Assembly: GCA_965116235.1 (NCBI GenBank)
Contig: OZ220496.1
Location: 868,001 to 932,000, forward strand
Source of the DNA: MPNP01 sp965116235
GTDB taxonomy: Bacteria; Pseudomonadota; Alphaproteobacteria; Rhodobacterales; Rhodobacteraceae
Length of the DNA: 64,000 nt
Direction: 5' to 3'
Under the pieces are notes generated by a model. That model made no database searches. It was not told where the DNA came from and saw nothing but the letters and a program-made list of their open reading frames with translations. Below are positions 37,460 to 47,272 of the stretch, in pieces. Position 1 is the first letter of the stretch. Each line of letters begins with the position of its first letter. The position numbers were made by a program, and so were the translations under genes.

Positions 37460-39310
37460 TTACGCGGTTCTGGTCAGGATGCGTTCATCCTTTTTTTGAT
37501 CATAGCCGATGAAACCGCCGAGCTGCTTGTCCCAATGTTGGCAAAAGACACCACCAAGACTGAGCAGCCTGTCGACAGTCCCTTCCTCAACGATGCGCCC
37601 GTCCTGCATGACCACTATCCGATCCATTCGCAGAATGGTTGACAAGCGATGGGCAATGGCGATTACGGTTTTGCCGACGATGATGTCCTTCAAGGCATCC
37701 TGAATGGAGCTTTCAACTGTTGAATCCAGAGCGGATGTGGCCTCATCCAGTATCAAGATGGGTGCATTTTTCAGAACGGCTCGGGCGAGGGCAATCCTTT
37801 GGCGCTGCCCGCCAGACAACTTGACGCCTCGTTCGCCGAGATAGGCCTCATATCCTTTATGACCAAGGCGATCTTCCATGTTCAGGATGAACTCATGAGC
37901 CTGGGCTTGTTTGGCCGCGTCAATGATCTCAGCCATGCTGGCCTCAGGCCTGCCGTAGGCTATGTTTTCCATGGCTGACCGATTGAACATGGCCGTTTCC
38001 TGGGTTACCATGCCGATCTGCTTGCGCAAGCTTTCCTGGGTCACCTGCCGAATGTCATGATTGTCGACATGAATGGCACCACTTTCAGGATCATACAAGC
38101 GCATGAGCAGGGCGACCAAGGTTGACTTGCCTGCTCCCGACTCGCCCACCAGCCCCACATGTTCGCCTGGCTTCACGAGGAGGCTGATATCTGTTACCCC
38201 GCCAATCTCACGCCCGTACTGAAACGAAATGTCCCGAAATTCGATCCGGCCTTTCAACTGCGGCAGGGATACCGCTGTTGGCCGATCGCTCAAGGCATGG
38301 GGATGGGCCAGGGTGCGCATGCCGTCCTCAGCCTCTCCGACATTGGAATAGATTGCCATGAGCACAAAACTGACCCAGCCGGACATTTGGGCAATTCTGA
38401 TGGCTACCGTTCCGGTCGCCGCGATGTCACCCGCCGTGGCCAGGCCGTTGACCCAAAGCACGAGTGCGCCACCGACCAGAACCACAGGCAACAAACCCGA
38501 AATTAGCATGAGAAAGTAACGAAACGAGGAAGCAACCAGACCGAACTTTTCCGCCATCGTGCGGAATCTCTCCAAGGCGTCAAGAGCAGCCCGGTCCTCG
38601 TGTTTGTTGTGGGCAAACAGCTTGACAGTGCGGATGTTTGTGATCGTGTCCACGATCTGCCCGGACAGATGGGAGCGAGCCCCCGCTCGGTCGGCGGACC
38701 GCTTGCGAATGCGTGGCAAAAACCACCGAATCAAGTAACAGTAGACCACCAGCCAGAGCGTCAGGGCAATGGCAATGCGGTAATCAATGGATACAAGAAG
38801 CAAGAAGGAGCCAACCAGCGAGGCGGCGGCAAACGATATGACATTGACAAACTCGTTGACCGTTTCGGAAATGGCACGCGATGCCTGCAGTTGTTTTTGC
38901 GATATGCGTCCGGCAAAATCGTCATCAAAGAAGGAAATGGCTTGGTCGAGGGTATGTCGATGAAGCCGGGACAGGACCAATGCGTTGATGTTGGGATTTA
39001 TCCAGACGGAATTGATGTATGAACTGCCGCCGAAGGTGAGCGGTCTGATGATAATGAAAAACATGACCGCTCCTGCCAACAGCAGATGGTTGTCCGTGAA
39101 GATATTTGCCGGACCGCTGGCCAGTGTGCTGTCAATGACCAAGCCCAGCATCAGGGCAGAAAACACTTCCATTGAACCGGCCAGCATGGAAATCGCACAG
39201 CCAGCGACAATCAGCGGAAAGGCCCCCTTGAGGCACCAGAGGAAAAAGCGACCGAGAGTCTGTGGAGGTGTCCCCTCAGAGGACAGATAAGGGTCAATAA
39301 AGGTCTTCAG
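37460..39310 (-). CDS. ABC exporter, fused permease and ATPase (MsbA-like), probable CTG start
   Basis: Half-transporter of about 616 residues: six TM helices (roughly 35-340) and an ATPase domain with Walker A GESGAGKST, LSGGQRQR and ILILDEATSALD. Homologues of this subgroup begin M..F...DP followed by a helix; here that place is CTG 39310 (CTG-AAG-ACC-TTT, then IDPY), with AAAGGA 6 bp before it. The only other in-frame start is TTG 39388, which would add 26 residues without homology and without a good ribosome site. Likely substrates of the family are lipids or hydrophobic compounds. Convergent with ispA. Confidence 0.88.
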   Translation of the reverse strand: MKTFIDPYLSSEGTPPQTLGRFFLWCLKGAFPLIVAGCAISMLAGSMEVFSALMLGLVIDSTLASGPANIFTDNHLLLAGAVMFFIIIRPLTFGGSSYINSVWINPNINALVLSRLHRHTLDQAISFFDDDFAGRISQKQLQASRAISETVNEFVNVISFAAASLVGSFLLLVSIDYRIAIALTLWLVVYCYLIRWFLPRIRKRSADRAGARSHLSGQIVDTITNIRTVKLFAHNKHEDRAALDALERFRTMAEKFGLVASSFRYFLMLISGLLPVVLVGGALVLWVNGLATAGDIAATGTVAIRIAQMSGWVSFVLMAIYSNVGEAEDGMRTLAHPHALSDRPTAVSLPQLKGRIEFRDISFQYGREIGGVTDISLLVKPGEHVGLVGESGAGKSTLVALLMRLYDPESGAIHVDNHDIRQVTQESLRKQIGMVTQETAMFNRSAMENIAYGRPEASMAEIIDAAKQAQAHEFILNMEDRLGHKGYEAYLGERGVKLSGGQRQRIALARAVLKNAPILILDEATSALDSTVESSIQDALKDIIVGKTVIAIAHRLSTILRMDRIVVMQDGRIVEEGTVDRLLSLGGVFCQHWDKQLGGFIGYDQKKDERILTRTA

Positions 39311-39425
39311 AGCGTTTCCTTTGCGGTTTGAGGCTGCACAAAAATCACGCGTGCCGGTTTGTTCATGACAAGCGCCGCCAGTATACAATTTGTCGGCAGC
39401 CTGAGGTCAACAGCATGAGAGAAGT

Positions 39426-40580
39426 TTAGATTGCCCTTTCAAGCAGTGATTTCTTGTTCAGCGTGAAGTTGGAACGAATCCAGTCCCATTTCAAATCGTT
39501 CAGCTTGTCTCCCAAGGCCTTGCCTTTGAATCGGTGGCTTAGATCCCCGGATGCAAGAGGAAACACTTGCTCAGCAGCGAATGCAATCCGTTCCATAAAA
39601 TCGGGTTCAACGGTTTTCCTTTGGAGTACCGAGTGAGCCAAATGGGCATGGATGGCAACCCGGGGACCTGACAGATAGGCCACTTCCTCTGGAGATTTGG
39701 TGTCGTCGATGGATTGACCAACTTGTTTGAGATGCCGGATTTCCTGACGGGTGAAGGCAAGGAGACCGTCGGTGGACTTGGCACCCAAAATAATTTTGAC
39801 CAGGAGTGGATCGGGTTGCAGGCTAAACTGCCTTTCCAGCTGCTCCAATCGCTCAATGTGCATGCTCTGACCATCTGGGAACAGCCATGCCCAAACATTG
39901 ACCCTTTCCATTTCCCTGAGGCACCAGCTCAGTGGCCTCAGAGCGAATAACCGATCTATCTCAGCCCGAATTCTGGCGGGTGAAAGACAGTGGAGCCTTG
40001 CGACATCAATCTTGCTGATGGCATGCAGTCCGGCTGCATCACAACCCTGCTCAGGGTTACCGTAGCCAGCGCTGAACCGGAAGAATCGTAATATTCGCAG
40101 GCAGTCCTCGCCAATTCTTGATTCGGGGTCACCGATGAATCTTACTCGACAATTGTACAAATCGTCCAGGCCGTTAACGGGATCCAAGACCTGTCCGTCG
40201 TAAGTCGCATAAAGTGCGTTGATGGTAAAGTCTCGCCGCCGGGCGTCTGTGTTCAGGCTACGGGTGAACCTGACGTCAGTTTTGCGTCCGCGGGGTTTTA
40301 TGTCTTCCCGAAAGGTTGTGACACAAACATTGTCGGGCCCTAGGAGAATGGAACCAAACTCAATGCCGACTGGCTTGTGCCTGATTCCGGCGGGACCGAT
40401 AAAGTCCACAATTTGTTGGGGCGTTGCATCGGTGGCCAAATCTAGATCCTGGGTCGATTTTTGCAAGATAGTGTCCCGAACCCATCCGCCTACCACGTAC
40501 AGCTGGAACCCATTCGCTTCAAAGAGTCTGAACAGCTGGTTCAGATGGGTGCAGTTTTGCCAGGTTGGTTCGATCAGCAC
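39426..40580 (-). CDS. cca: CCA tRNA nucleotidyltransferase
   Basis: Adds or repairs the 3' CCA of tRNAs. 384 residues with GGWVRD at 31-36, the metal-binding DLDL at 45-48, RRRDFTINAL near 113 and the RILRFFRF motif of class II enzymes. Start is GTG; it overlaps the upstream nudL gene by 7 bp. It could be a poly(A) polymerase of the same family, but the alphaproteobacterial context beside nudL favours CCA. Confidence 0.9.
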   Translation of the reverse strand: MLIEPTWQNCTHLNQLFRLFEANGFQLYVVGGWVRDTILQKSTQDLDLATDATPQQIVDFIGPAGIRHKPVGIEFGSILLGPDNVCVTTFREDIKPRGRKTDVRFTRSLNTDARRRDFTINALYATYDGQVLDPVNGLDDLYNCRVRFIGDPESRIGEDCLRILRFFRFSAGYGNPEQGCDAAGLHAISKIDVARLHCLSPARIRAEIDRLFALRPLSWCLREMERVNVWAWLFPDGQSMHIERLEQLERQFSLQPDPLLVKIILGAKSTDGLLAFTRQEIRHLKQVGQSIDDTKSPEEVAYLSGPRVAIHAHLAHSVLQRKTVEPDFMERIAFAAEQVFPLASGDLSHRFKGKALGDKLNDLKWDWIRSNFTLNKKSLLERAI

Positions 40581-41188
40581 GTTGCCTCAAGATGATTGGC
40601 AAAACCATGAAGGATCTTTGCGGTCGCACCCCAGATGTGGTAGGTGAGATAGTTCAGCCCATAGTACCTGTAGTCCAGATTGTTCCGTTGGGTTGAAAAA
40701 ATCTGGTAATTTTTTGTTTGCATCAGCAACTCAAGGGGCACTTCAAAGATCGCCGCCACCTCTTCAACCTGCGGAACCGGTGAAAAGGACTGGGTTATTT
40801 TGCCAACGTAAGGTGTCATCCTGAAACCTGTGCCGGTTTCATGATCAGGGCAGCGGCCAATTATCGATACGACCGAAGGATCGAGCCCGACCTCTTCTCG
40901 CGCTTCTCGGAGGGCGGTAGACATGAGGTTCTTGTCTTTTTTTTCGAACTTGCCGCCCGGAAAGGCAACTTGGCCAGCATGGTACTTCAGGTGTTGAGAC
41001 CGCTGGGTCAGGATCACATTGATTCCGTTTGGTCGATGAATGAGAGGGATAAGTACTCCAGCTGGTCGCTTCGGCCTGATATCATGTTTACGCAGATGTT
41101 CGTTGAGCTGAAAATCCGAAGATTTTTCCCTGTAGGTCAGGAGTGCTTCACGAATGCATTCGAACGTCAGTGTACTATTTGCATGCAT
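40574..41188 (-). CDS. CoA pyrophosphatase (NudL-type Nudix hydrolase)
   Basis: Splits CoA into 3',5'-ADP and phosphopantetheine. 204 residues with the CoA-specific element LIHRPNG..VILTQRS..LKYHAGQVAFPGGK directly before the Nudix box that ends in REAREEVGL. The order nudL-cca is common in alphaproteobacteria, and the coding overlap implies coupling. Confidence 0.9.
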   Translation of the reverse strand: MHANSTLTFECIREALLTYREKSSDFQLNEHLRKHDIRPKRPAGVLIPLIHRPNGINVILTQRSQHLKYHAGQVAFPGGKFEKKDKNLMSTALREAREEVGLDPSVVSIIGRCPDHETGTGFRMTPYVGKITQSFSPVPQVEEVAAIFEVPLELLMQTKNYQIFSTQRNNLDYRYYGLNYLTYHIWGATAKILHGFANHLEATC

Positions 41189-41287
41189 AGGGTCGTGTTC
41201 TTGTGGGCTTATGGTTTGTGGCCAGCCCGATTCATCAACGCATGCCTACAACTCTCTGTGCATTCAGGCGTCACAGGCTCTAGCGGT

Positions 41288-42088
41288 TCAAAGATCCTTC
41301 TCTTTCAGATGGTGCCAAAACCCCTTCAAGTCCAGAACCTTGTCCTTGGTACACACTGTTGTGTGAATACCAAAAACGACACCATCCGTACGAGGCAACT
41401 TTCTGAGAGTTTGACGTTCGACCCGGATCCAGTTTTTGTCTGAATTCGATCTGTCCCGCCGATCATCAACGCTCCTAGGCTGAAACAGGTCCGGACTGTC
41501 ATAAGCCAGGAAATTGCCCCTGTAGACTATTTTTTCCGGTTTTAGATTATCAAACATTCTTTGCACAACCGAGGCAATGCGGCCATCGTATTTTGGAACG
41601 GGATCATGGATGGCCGTCAGAGGTCGCCCCATCTTTTCAGCCAGTAGCCAACTTGCCGGAAAGCAAAGAATCGCCCCAACCAGAACGTGCTGCTTGCCAA
41701 TTCGCTTCAGAAGGCACAAATCCTCTTGTACCAGCCGCCCGGCACGCAATAGCGGATGATCGGAATTGATGTCAACAACAACTCCATCCGGTCGTGTTAC
41801 ACTTTCTCTTGATATCCTGAAACCCCGAATGGTCTCAAGATGCTCGACAATGGTCTCAAGCAATTCCTGAGCAATGTCATGTGCACATACCAAACAGTCG
41901 AAGACCTGATCTCTCCTGGTTGCAATCAGATGATCGCGGTAAGCCATCTGACGGTGATAGACTTCATCTTGGAGCAGCCAGTCATGCGGCTCAAGAGGAT
42001 TGATCCCAGGAAGCTTGCGGGTCTTGTGTTCAAGCCAAGGCTGGAACGGAAAAGATTCTTGACAGATTTCAGAGAACGTGTGAACCAT
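41288..42088 (-). CDS. DUF3445 / heme-dependent oxidative N-demethylase-like protein
   Basis: 266 residues with the DUF3445 pattern: LLQDEVYHRQMAYRDHLI, a central 'QEDLCLLKR...LVGAILCFPASWLLAEKMGRPL' block, IHDPVP and the C-terminal NWIRVERQTLRKLPRT. Members include the alpha subunit of a heme-dependent N-demethylase and, from memory, the DmmA subunit of marine dimethylamine monooxygenase; partner subunits are not seen here. It is divergent from dddP with 103 bp between them. Many family members are orphans of unknown substrate. Confidence 0.8.
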   Translation of the reverse strand: MVHTFSEICQESFPFQPWLEHKTRKLPGINPLEPHDWLLQDEVYHRQMAYRDHLIATRRDQVFDCLVCAHDIAQELLETIVEHLETIRGFRISRESVTRPDGVVVDINSDHPLLRAGRLVQEDLCLLKRIGKQHVLVGAILCFPASWLLAEKMGRPLTAIHDPVPKYDGRIASVVQRMFDNLKPEKIVYRGNFLAYDSPDLFQPRSVDDRRDRSNSDKNWIRVERQTLRKLPRTDGVVFGIHTTVCTKDKVLDLKGFWHHLKEKDL

Positions 42089-42191
42089 TCACTCAAAGAA
42101 TCGCTTGAATTCTCCATGATTGGAAGTCGCGAGAAGGTAATTTAGTGTTCATTGCAGGCAAATGTAAGCAATTTTTGGTGGAGCAAGGCTA

Positions 42192-43523
42192 ATGGATACG
42201 GAAAACTATTCGGATCGGCGGAAAATTGATCCCTCGAAGGGCAGCAAACTCAGCGACGGAACCCCCAACGACAACGATCGCATGGAAATCGGACCGACAT
42301 TGCTGGCGATCAGGGAGTGGGAAGAAGCCGGCTTGACGTTTCCCAGTCTTGAACGGATGCGTGAGTTTCGCTGGAAACGTCTGATACGGCACATCAACGA
42401 TCGGGGATATTGTGGGCTGTTGTTGTTTGACCCCCTGAACATCCGATATGCAACGGATTCAACCAACATGCAATTGTGGAACACGCACAATCCTTTTCGA
42501 GCCATCCTGTTGTGTGCGGATGGGCACATGGTGCTCTGGGAGTATAAGTCATCCATGTTTCTGGCCGATTTCAACCCGCTGGTGAAGGAAGTCAGAACGG
42601 GAGCGTCCCTTTTCTACTTCACCGCTGGCGACGTTGAGGAGTCGCGGGCTGAAGTTTTTGCCCGACAGGTTCTTGACCTGGTTCAAGAGCGTGTTGGTGA
42701 CAACCGCCGTCTCGCGGTCGACAAGATAATGGTTTCGGGTCTGAGGGCACTTGAGAGGTGCGGATTCGACATCTTTAATGGTGAGGAAGTTACTGAAAAG
42801 GCTCGATCCATTAAAGGACCTGATGAAATTTTGGCCATGCGATGCTCCAGTCACGCGTGCGAACAATCGGTCAAGGCCATGGAGGATGCAACCCGGCCCG
42901 GGATGACCGAAGATGAGATATGGTCCGTTCTGCACGCTGAAAATATCAAACGGGGTGGAGAATGGATTGAAACGCGCCTTTTGGCAACAGGTCCCCGGAC
43001 AAATCCTTGGTTCCAGGAATGCGGTCCCCGGCGGCTGCAAAACAACGAAATTCTGGCTTTTGATACCGATCTGGTCGGCTGTTACGGGATTTGCATTGAC
43101 ATTTCACGGACCTGGTGGATCGGTGATCAAAAACCTCGCCCGGACATGATTGATGCCATGAAGCACGCTTATGAGCATATTCATTGCAACATGCAACTGC
43201 TTCAGCCGGGCACTCATTTTGACGAGATCACGTTCAACGCTCATTTGCTGGATCCGATCTATCAAAAGCAAAAGTACGGCGTCATGATGCACGGGGTTGG
43301 CTTGTGCGATGAATGGCCAGCCATCAGCTATCCTGACAATCACTGCAAGGGGGCTTTCGACTACTACATAGAACCCGGCATGGTTCTGTGTGTTGAGGCA
43401 CTGGTCAGTCCCGAGGGAGGTGATTTTTCAATCAAGCTTGAAGATCAGGTATTGATTACCGAAAAGGGGCCCGAAAATCTGACCCAATATCCTTTTGATG
43501 CCGCTTTGATGGGCCAATCATGA
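42192..43523 (+). CDS. dddP: DMSP lyase DddP (M24 peptidase fold)
   Basis: Cleaves dimethylsulfoniopropionate to dimethyl sulfide and acrylate. 443 residues with the N-terminal KIDPSKGSKLSDGTPNDNDR characteristic of DddP and the M24 fold. Metal ligands D291, D293, D303, H367, E402 and E417 are all present, and D373 in LCDEWP fits the proposed catalytic Asp; each is offset by exactly four from the numbers I recall for roseobacter DddP (295, 297, 307, 371, 406, 421, 377). Aminopeptidase-type relatives lack this set. A GGAGCAAGG site precedes the ATG. Confidence 0.93.
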   Translation: MDTENYSDRRKIDPSKGSKLSDGTPNDNDRMEIGPTLLAIREWEEAGLTFPSLERMREFRWKRLIRHINDRGYCGLLLFDPLNIRYATDSTNMQLWNTHNPFRAILLCADGHMVLWEYKSSMFLADFNPLVKEVRTGASLFYFTAGDVEESRAEVFARQVLDLVQERVGDNRRLAVDKIMVSGLRALERCGFDIFNGEEVTEKARSIKGPDEILAMRCSSHACEQSVKAMEDATRPGMTEDEIWSVLHAENIKRGGEWIETRLLATGPRTNPWFQECGPRRLQNNEILAFDTDLVGCYGICIDISRTWWIGDQKPRPDMIDAMKHAYEHIHCNMQLLQPGTHFDEITFNAHLLDPIYQKQKYGVMMHGVGLCDEWPAISYPDNHCKGAFDYYIEPGMVLCVEALVSPEGGDFSIKLEDQVLITEKGPENLTQYPFDAALMGQS

Positions 43524-43640
43524 CACTGGGCGTAAAGAAAATCGGACCTTATATGCCGGACTTAAAGGCTGCACGATTGGAGGTGTGACATTCAATCATC
43601 CAGCGTTGGCGTACCGGACGAACCCGTTCAAGCTATCAAT

Positions 43641-45341
43641 TCAACAATGTTCAACCGTTAGGATGCGGCGGCTAGCACTCTTTGGAGGTGTCAGTTCCGC
43701 CGGTTTTTGGCCGCGATGGTTGCAAGCCCGTGGATTGGCATCGTGGTCCAGCAGCATGGTGACGGCCTGTTCGTTATCCTCGCGGGCGGCGAGATGCAGG
43801 GGCGTTTCGCCGTCATTGGTGGTGGCATGAACAGATGCCCCCGCTTCGAGCAGCGCCTGCAGCCCCTCTTCGGCATTCTCTTGAGCCGCCATGTGCAAGG
43901 CGGTGTGCCCCCACTGGTCGGTTGCGTCTAGTTCAGCACCATGGTCGAGCAACGTTGTAATGTTGTCTGGCCAGTTGTCTTGGGCAGCAAGATGCAGGGG
44001 TGTCCGGTTCCATACATCACGGGTGTTCATGTCCGTGCCGCGAGCCTGATGATCGGCAATGACGTTTGGATCGCCATGGCGAATGTCAATATGCAGATCG
44101 CTGCCCGTATGGGCAACGGCGAAGGAATGCAGTGAGGGAATGGGACAGGCCCGCTTGATCGAGGCATATACGCGAACCTCATCAATCAGGCCCAGACGCA
44201 ACAGGGCATTGTCATCGGGCGGGGTCTGATTGGGCCAGCGCCCCGACTGCATAGCAGTCTGAATGGCCTGTTCCACCTCGCGCGGCGCGACCGGCTCGTG
44301 TCCGAGATAGCTCAAGACGGTACCTAACAGGTCTGGATGCGTGTCCCATGGGCCAAAGCGCGTCCGATAGTAATCGGTACGCATCTCCGCAGAGCGTTTT
44401 TGCGCGCTCATAACATTGACTTGATCAAGTTTTCCGTCGGTCTCGAGCAGTTTCTCACCGATCGCAGCCAGGCCGTTTTGCATATGCTTAGGCCAGCCTT
44501 TGGACCAGCGGTAAAGAATTCGGGACCAACGGTCCTGACAGGCAGAACTGGCAGTGATGTTGAATTGCCGAACGAAGCGCGCGACGGCGACCGCCACGTC
44601 CTCCTTGCCGAGCTTTTTAATGGGCCGCTGGGCCTGTCCACCAATGCGAGACAGACCGAGCGCGTCAAGAATTCGACGACTGTTGGACAGGCCGGCGAGC
44701 ACCGGCAGGATGGGTAATCCGCCACTGCCCCCTTCGAGATGAATGAGAGCCGCGGCCGCAGCCCCCTTCGGATCTGGATCTACCATCTGGATCTCGTCGA
44801 GCATGAGTAGCACGACCCATCCTTTTGGGATTCTGGGTGGCACGACGATTTCGTCAGACTTGAGGTCGATCCCTGTACCCATGATATGGGCAGACTGAAT
44901 GTAGTCGAACGGTGCCCGCAAGATCCTGCGGACTGGCCCGAGACCGATGCGGTCTCGGACGGCAGTGACGCGTGACTGAATGGCGGCAAAGAGCTGGGCT
45001 CTGGATAGTTCCTTAGGATCCTTGATGACGAGCGGAATGATCCGCGGAGCGTTCCCATCGTTAGTCAGCCCGCTCAAGCACCGATGCTCGATCTCGCGCA
45101 GAAGCGAGGTCTTGCCGATGCCAGGCGGTCCCTGAAGCAAGGGCATCAGCCCTTCAGCCGGATCTCCCTTGGCCTGTGTCCGACGGCGTTCATCGACATG
45201 TTGAGCTAAAGCCACGATATCGTTCATGAGACGATCTCGTCCGACAAAAAAGGGATTGATCAAACGATCATCTTCACGAATGAAGGCTTCAAGGCCGGAA
45301 GTGTTAAAATGTTGGCGCGAGTTCTGTGTACTCATGTGCAT
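43641..45341 (-). CDS. NTPase-ankyrin fusion protein, copy 1
   Basis: 566 residues. NTPase module (about 25-400): FVGRDRLM at 32-39, Walker A GPPGIGKTS at 71-79, Walker B VLLMLDE at 177-183, LPVLAGLSNS at 212-221 as in AAA_16/Orc-like ATPases, then YRWSKGWPKHMQN and a winged-helix-like part ending CPIPSLHSF. C-terminal ankyrin repeats follow (about 412-555; TPLH 447-450, TALH 480-483, TPLH 513-516). This is the plan of STAND-type switch proteins with repeats as sensor. It has a clear paralogue at 49441-51375. There is no N-terminal effector domain. ATG at codon 3 is an alternative start. Function unknown. Confidence 0.85.
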   Translation of the reverse strand: MHMSTQNSRQHFNTSGLEAFIREDDRLINPFFVGRDRLMNDIVALAQHVDERRRTQAKGDPAEGLMPLLQGPPGIGKTSLLREIEHRCLSGLTNDGNAPRIIPLVIKDPKELSRAQLFAAIQSRVTAVRDRIGLGPVRRILRAPFDYIQSAHIMGTGIDLKSDEIVVPPRIPKGWVVLLMLDEIQMVDPDPKGAAAAALIHLEGGSGGLPILPVLAGLSNSRRILDALGLSRIGGQAQRPIKKLGKEDVAVAVARFVRQFNITASSACQDRWSRILYRWSKGWPKHMQNGLAAIGEKLLETDGKLDQVNVMSAQKRSAEMRTDYYRTRFGPWDTHPDLLGTVLSYLGHEPVAPREVEQAIQTAMQSGRWPNQTPPDDNALLRLGLIDEVRVYASIKRACPIPSLHSFAVAHTGSDLHIDIRHGDPNVIADHQARGTDMNTRDVWNRTPLHLAAQDNWPDNITTLLDHGAELDATDQWGHTALHMAAQENAEEGLQALLEAGASVHATTNDGETPLHLAAREDNEQAVTMLLDHDANPRACNHRGQKPAELTPPKSASRRILTVEHC

Positions 45342-45934
45342 TCAACTGCTTGAAACGTACGTGCTGATTGACAGACATTGCAACAAGGATATCGGAACGA
45401 TAGTCCGCATAAGACATAAGGGTGAATCGAGCAAAAATCCAGTTTTCTCCGCTCTCATGGTCCGCCTTTGACAGAGGGGGCGGTTCAGGTGCCAAATTGC
45501 GCCGACAGCGAAGATTGAAAGGTAGAGTTGATCGATCCGACCTCGACAAAACGGTGTCCAGCGGCAAGTGAACAAAGTCAACTGCAAAATAAAAAAAGGA
45601 CAAATCCAGCGTCGCTTGCTCTCGCTTGTCGATGCAACGAGGACAGTTCCCGCGAGCAAAGAACAGTCGAAGGCATTCTTATTGCCGATCATGATCGCCG
45701 GAAAATCTTTTAACAAAACGATTGGTATAGGAATGCGGCGCTTGCCGATAGACACAATTATGGGCTCCATGAATGCGCCTTGTTCGATGGCAGAAAGCCA
45801 AGGCTGAATGCCTTGCAATTTGACTATTGACCGTTCATTTGTCAGGGACCTGATTCAAACGGAGTGCCCCTAGGCAAAAACTCTCTCAGGGTTGCCGGAA
45901 GCCCCTTGGTTTTAAGATGGCTTAAGTGAGTTAA
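45342..45934. other. Gene-poor region between the NTPase-ankyrin gene and argG
   Basis: Overlapping short frames occur on both strands (for example 45342-45818 minus, 45568-45807 plus); none looks like a known family and they compete with each other, so I call none. The end of the region must hold the argG promoter. GATTGGTATAGGAAT at 45719-45733 resembles the repeat ends found further right only weakly. Confidence 0.4.
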
Positions 45935-47149
45935 ATGGGAAATGTAAGCAAGGTTGTTCTGGCATACTCAGGCGGTTTGGACACTTCAATCATCCTGAAA
46001 TGGCTGCAGACCGAATACCGTGCAGAAGTGGTAACCTTTACCGCTGACTTGGGTCAAGGTGAGGAACTTGAGCCCGCACGTAAAAAAGCTCGGATGCTTG
46101 GCATCCAGGAAATCTACATTGAGGATTTAAGGGAGGAGTTCGTTCGTGACTTTGTCTTCCCCATGTTTCGAGCGAATGCACTTTATGAGGGCCTGTATCT
46201 TTTGGGAACCTCAATTGCGCGCCCCTTGATTGCCAAGCGGTTGATCGAAATCGCCGAATTGACGCAAGCGGACGCGATCGCCCATGGAGCAACGGGCAAG
46301 GGCAACGATCAGGTTCGGTTTGAGCTTTCAGCCTACGCACTGAATCCGGATATCAAGGTCATTGCACCGTGGCGCGAATGGGATCTGACCAGCCGTTCCC
46401 GACTTCTGAAGTTCGCCGAGGAGCATCAAATCCCGATTGCCAAGGACAAGCGTGGGGAGGCGCCTTTTTCAGTCGATGCCAACCTTCTGCATACATCTTC
46501 CGAAGGCAAGGTTTTGGAAGATCCGGCGATCGAAGCGCCCAGCTTTGTCTATCAAAGAACGACCGACCCGGAAAAATCCCCAGATAACCCCGAATACATT
46601 GAAATTGAGTTTGAAAAGGGTGATCCGGTTGCCATAAACGGAGCGCGATTGTCCCCAGCCATGCTCCTGACTCAACTCAATGAAATTGGGGGACGGCACG
46701 GCATCGGAAGGTTGGATCTGGTCGAAAACAGATTCGTGGGAATGAAGTCACGAGGCATCTATGAGACTCCGGGCGGAACCATACTTTTGGAAGCCCATCG
46801 CGGGCTTGAACAAATCACCCTTGATCGCGGAGCGGCCCATCTGAAGGATGAGATCATGCCCAAATACGCAGAATTGATTTACAATGGATTTTGGTTCAGT
46901 CCGGAAAGAGAGATGCTGCAGGCCCTGATTGACAAGAGTCAGGAGTGTGTTTATGGCTCGGTCAGGCTCAAGCTCTACAAGGGAAATGCCCAGACGGTCG
47001 GGCGCACCTCGCCGTGTTCCCTTTATTCCGAAAAGCATGTTACCTTCGAAGAAGATGAAGGAGCTTACGACCAGCAGGATGCTGAGGGATTCATCAAGCT
47101 CAACGCTCTACGACTTCGACTGTTGGGCAAAAGACGCAACAGGTCGTAG
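45935..47149 (+). CDS. argG: Argininosuccinate synthase
   Basis: Joins citrulline and aspartate with ATP in arginine synthesis. 404 residues; the N-type ATP pyrophosphatase loop AYSGGLDTS is at 10-18, followed by HGATGKGNDQVRFE and TVGRTSPCSLY. Length is normal. It stands directly before rpmI-rplT-pheS, where infC would be expected. Confidence 0.96.
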   Translation: MGNVSKVVLAYSGGLDTSIILKWLQTEYRAEVVTFTADLGQGEELEPARKKARMLGIQEIYIEDLREEFVRDFVFPMFRANALYEGLYLLGTSIARPLIAKRLIEIAELTQADAIAHGATGKGNDQVRFELSAYALNPDIKVIAPWREWDLTSRSRLLKFAEEHQIPIAKDKRGEAPFSVDANLLHTSSEGKVLEDPAIEAPSFVYQRTTDPEKSPDNPEYIEIEFEKGDPVAINGARLSPAMLLTQLNEIGGRHGIGRLDLVENRFVGMKSRGIYETPGGTILLEAHRGLEQITLDRGAAHLKDEIMPKYAELIYNGFWFSPEREMLQALIDKSQECVYGSVRLKLYKGNAQTVGRTSPCSLYSEKHVTFEEDEGAYDQQDAEGFIKLNALRLRLLGKRRNRS

Positions 47150-47272
47150 ACGAAAATCTGCGGCTGGAGTTGAAACGCCAGACAAAAGGACTATCTGGCG
47201 TGCTCAATCGCGGAACCGGCCACATGAGGCATGCCGGGTTTCGTGCAACTGTCTCGGCTCATGGAGTTAGAA

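Noticed and set aside
45719..45733. GATTGGTATAGGAAT considered as the right end of an element around NTPase-ankyrin copy 1
   Set aside because: Matches the end consensus only over a short core; the arm does not pair with 43543-43567.
45342..45818. 158-codon minus-strand frame before argG
   Set aside because: Competes with a plus-strand frame (45568-45807); neither shows a known family or a ribosome site.
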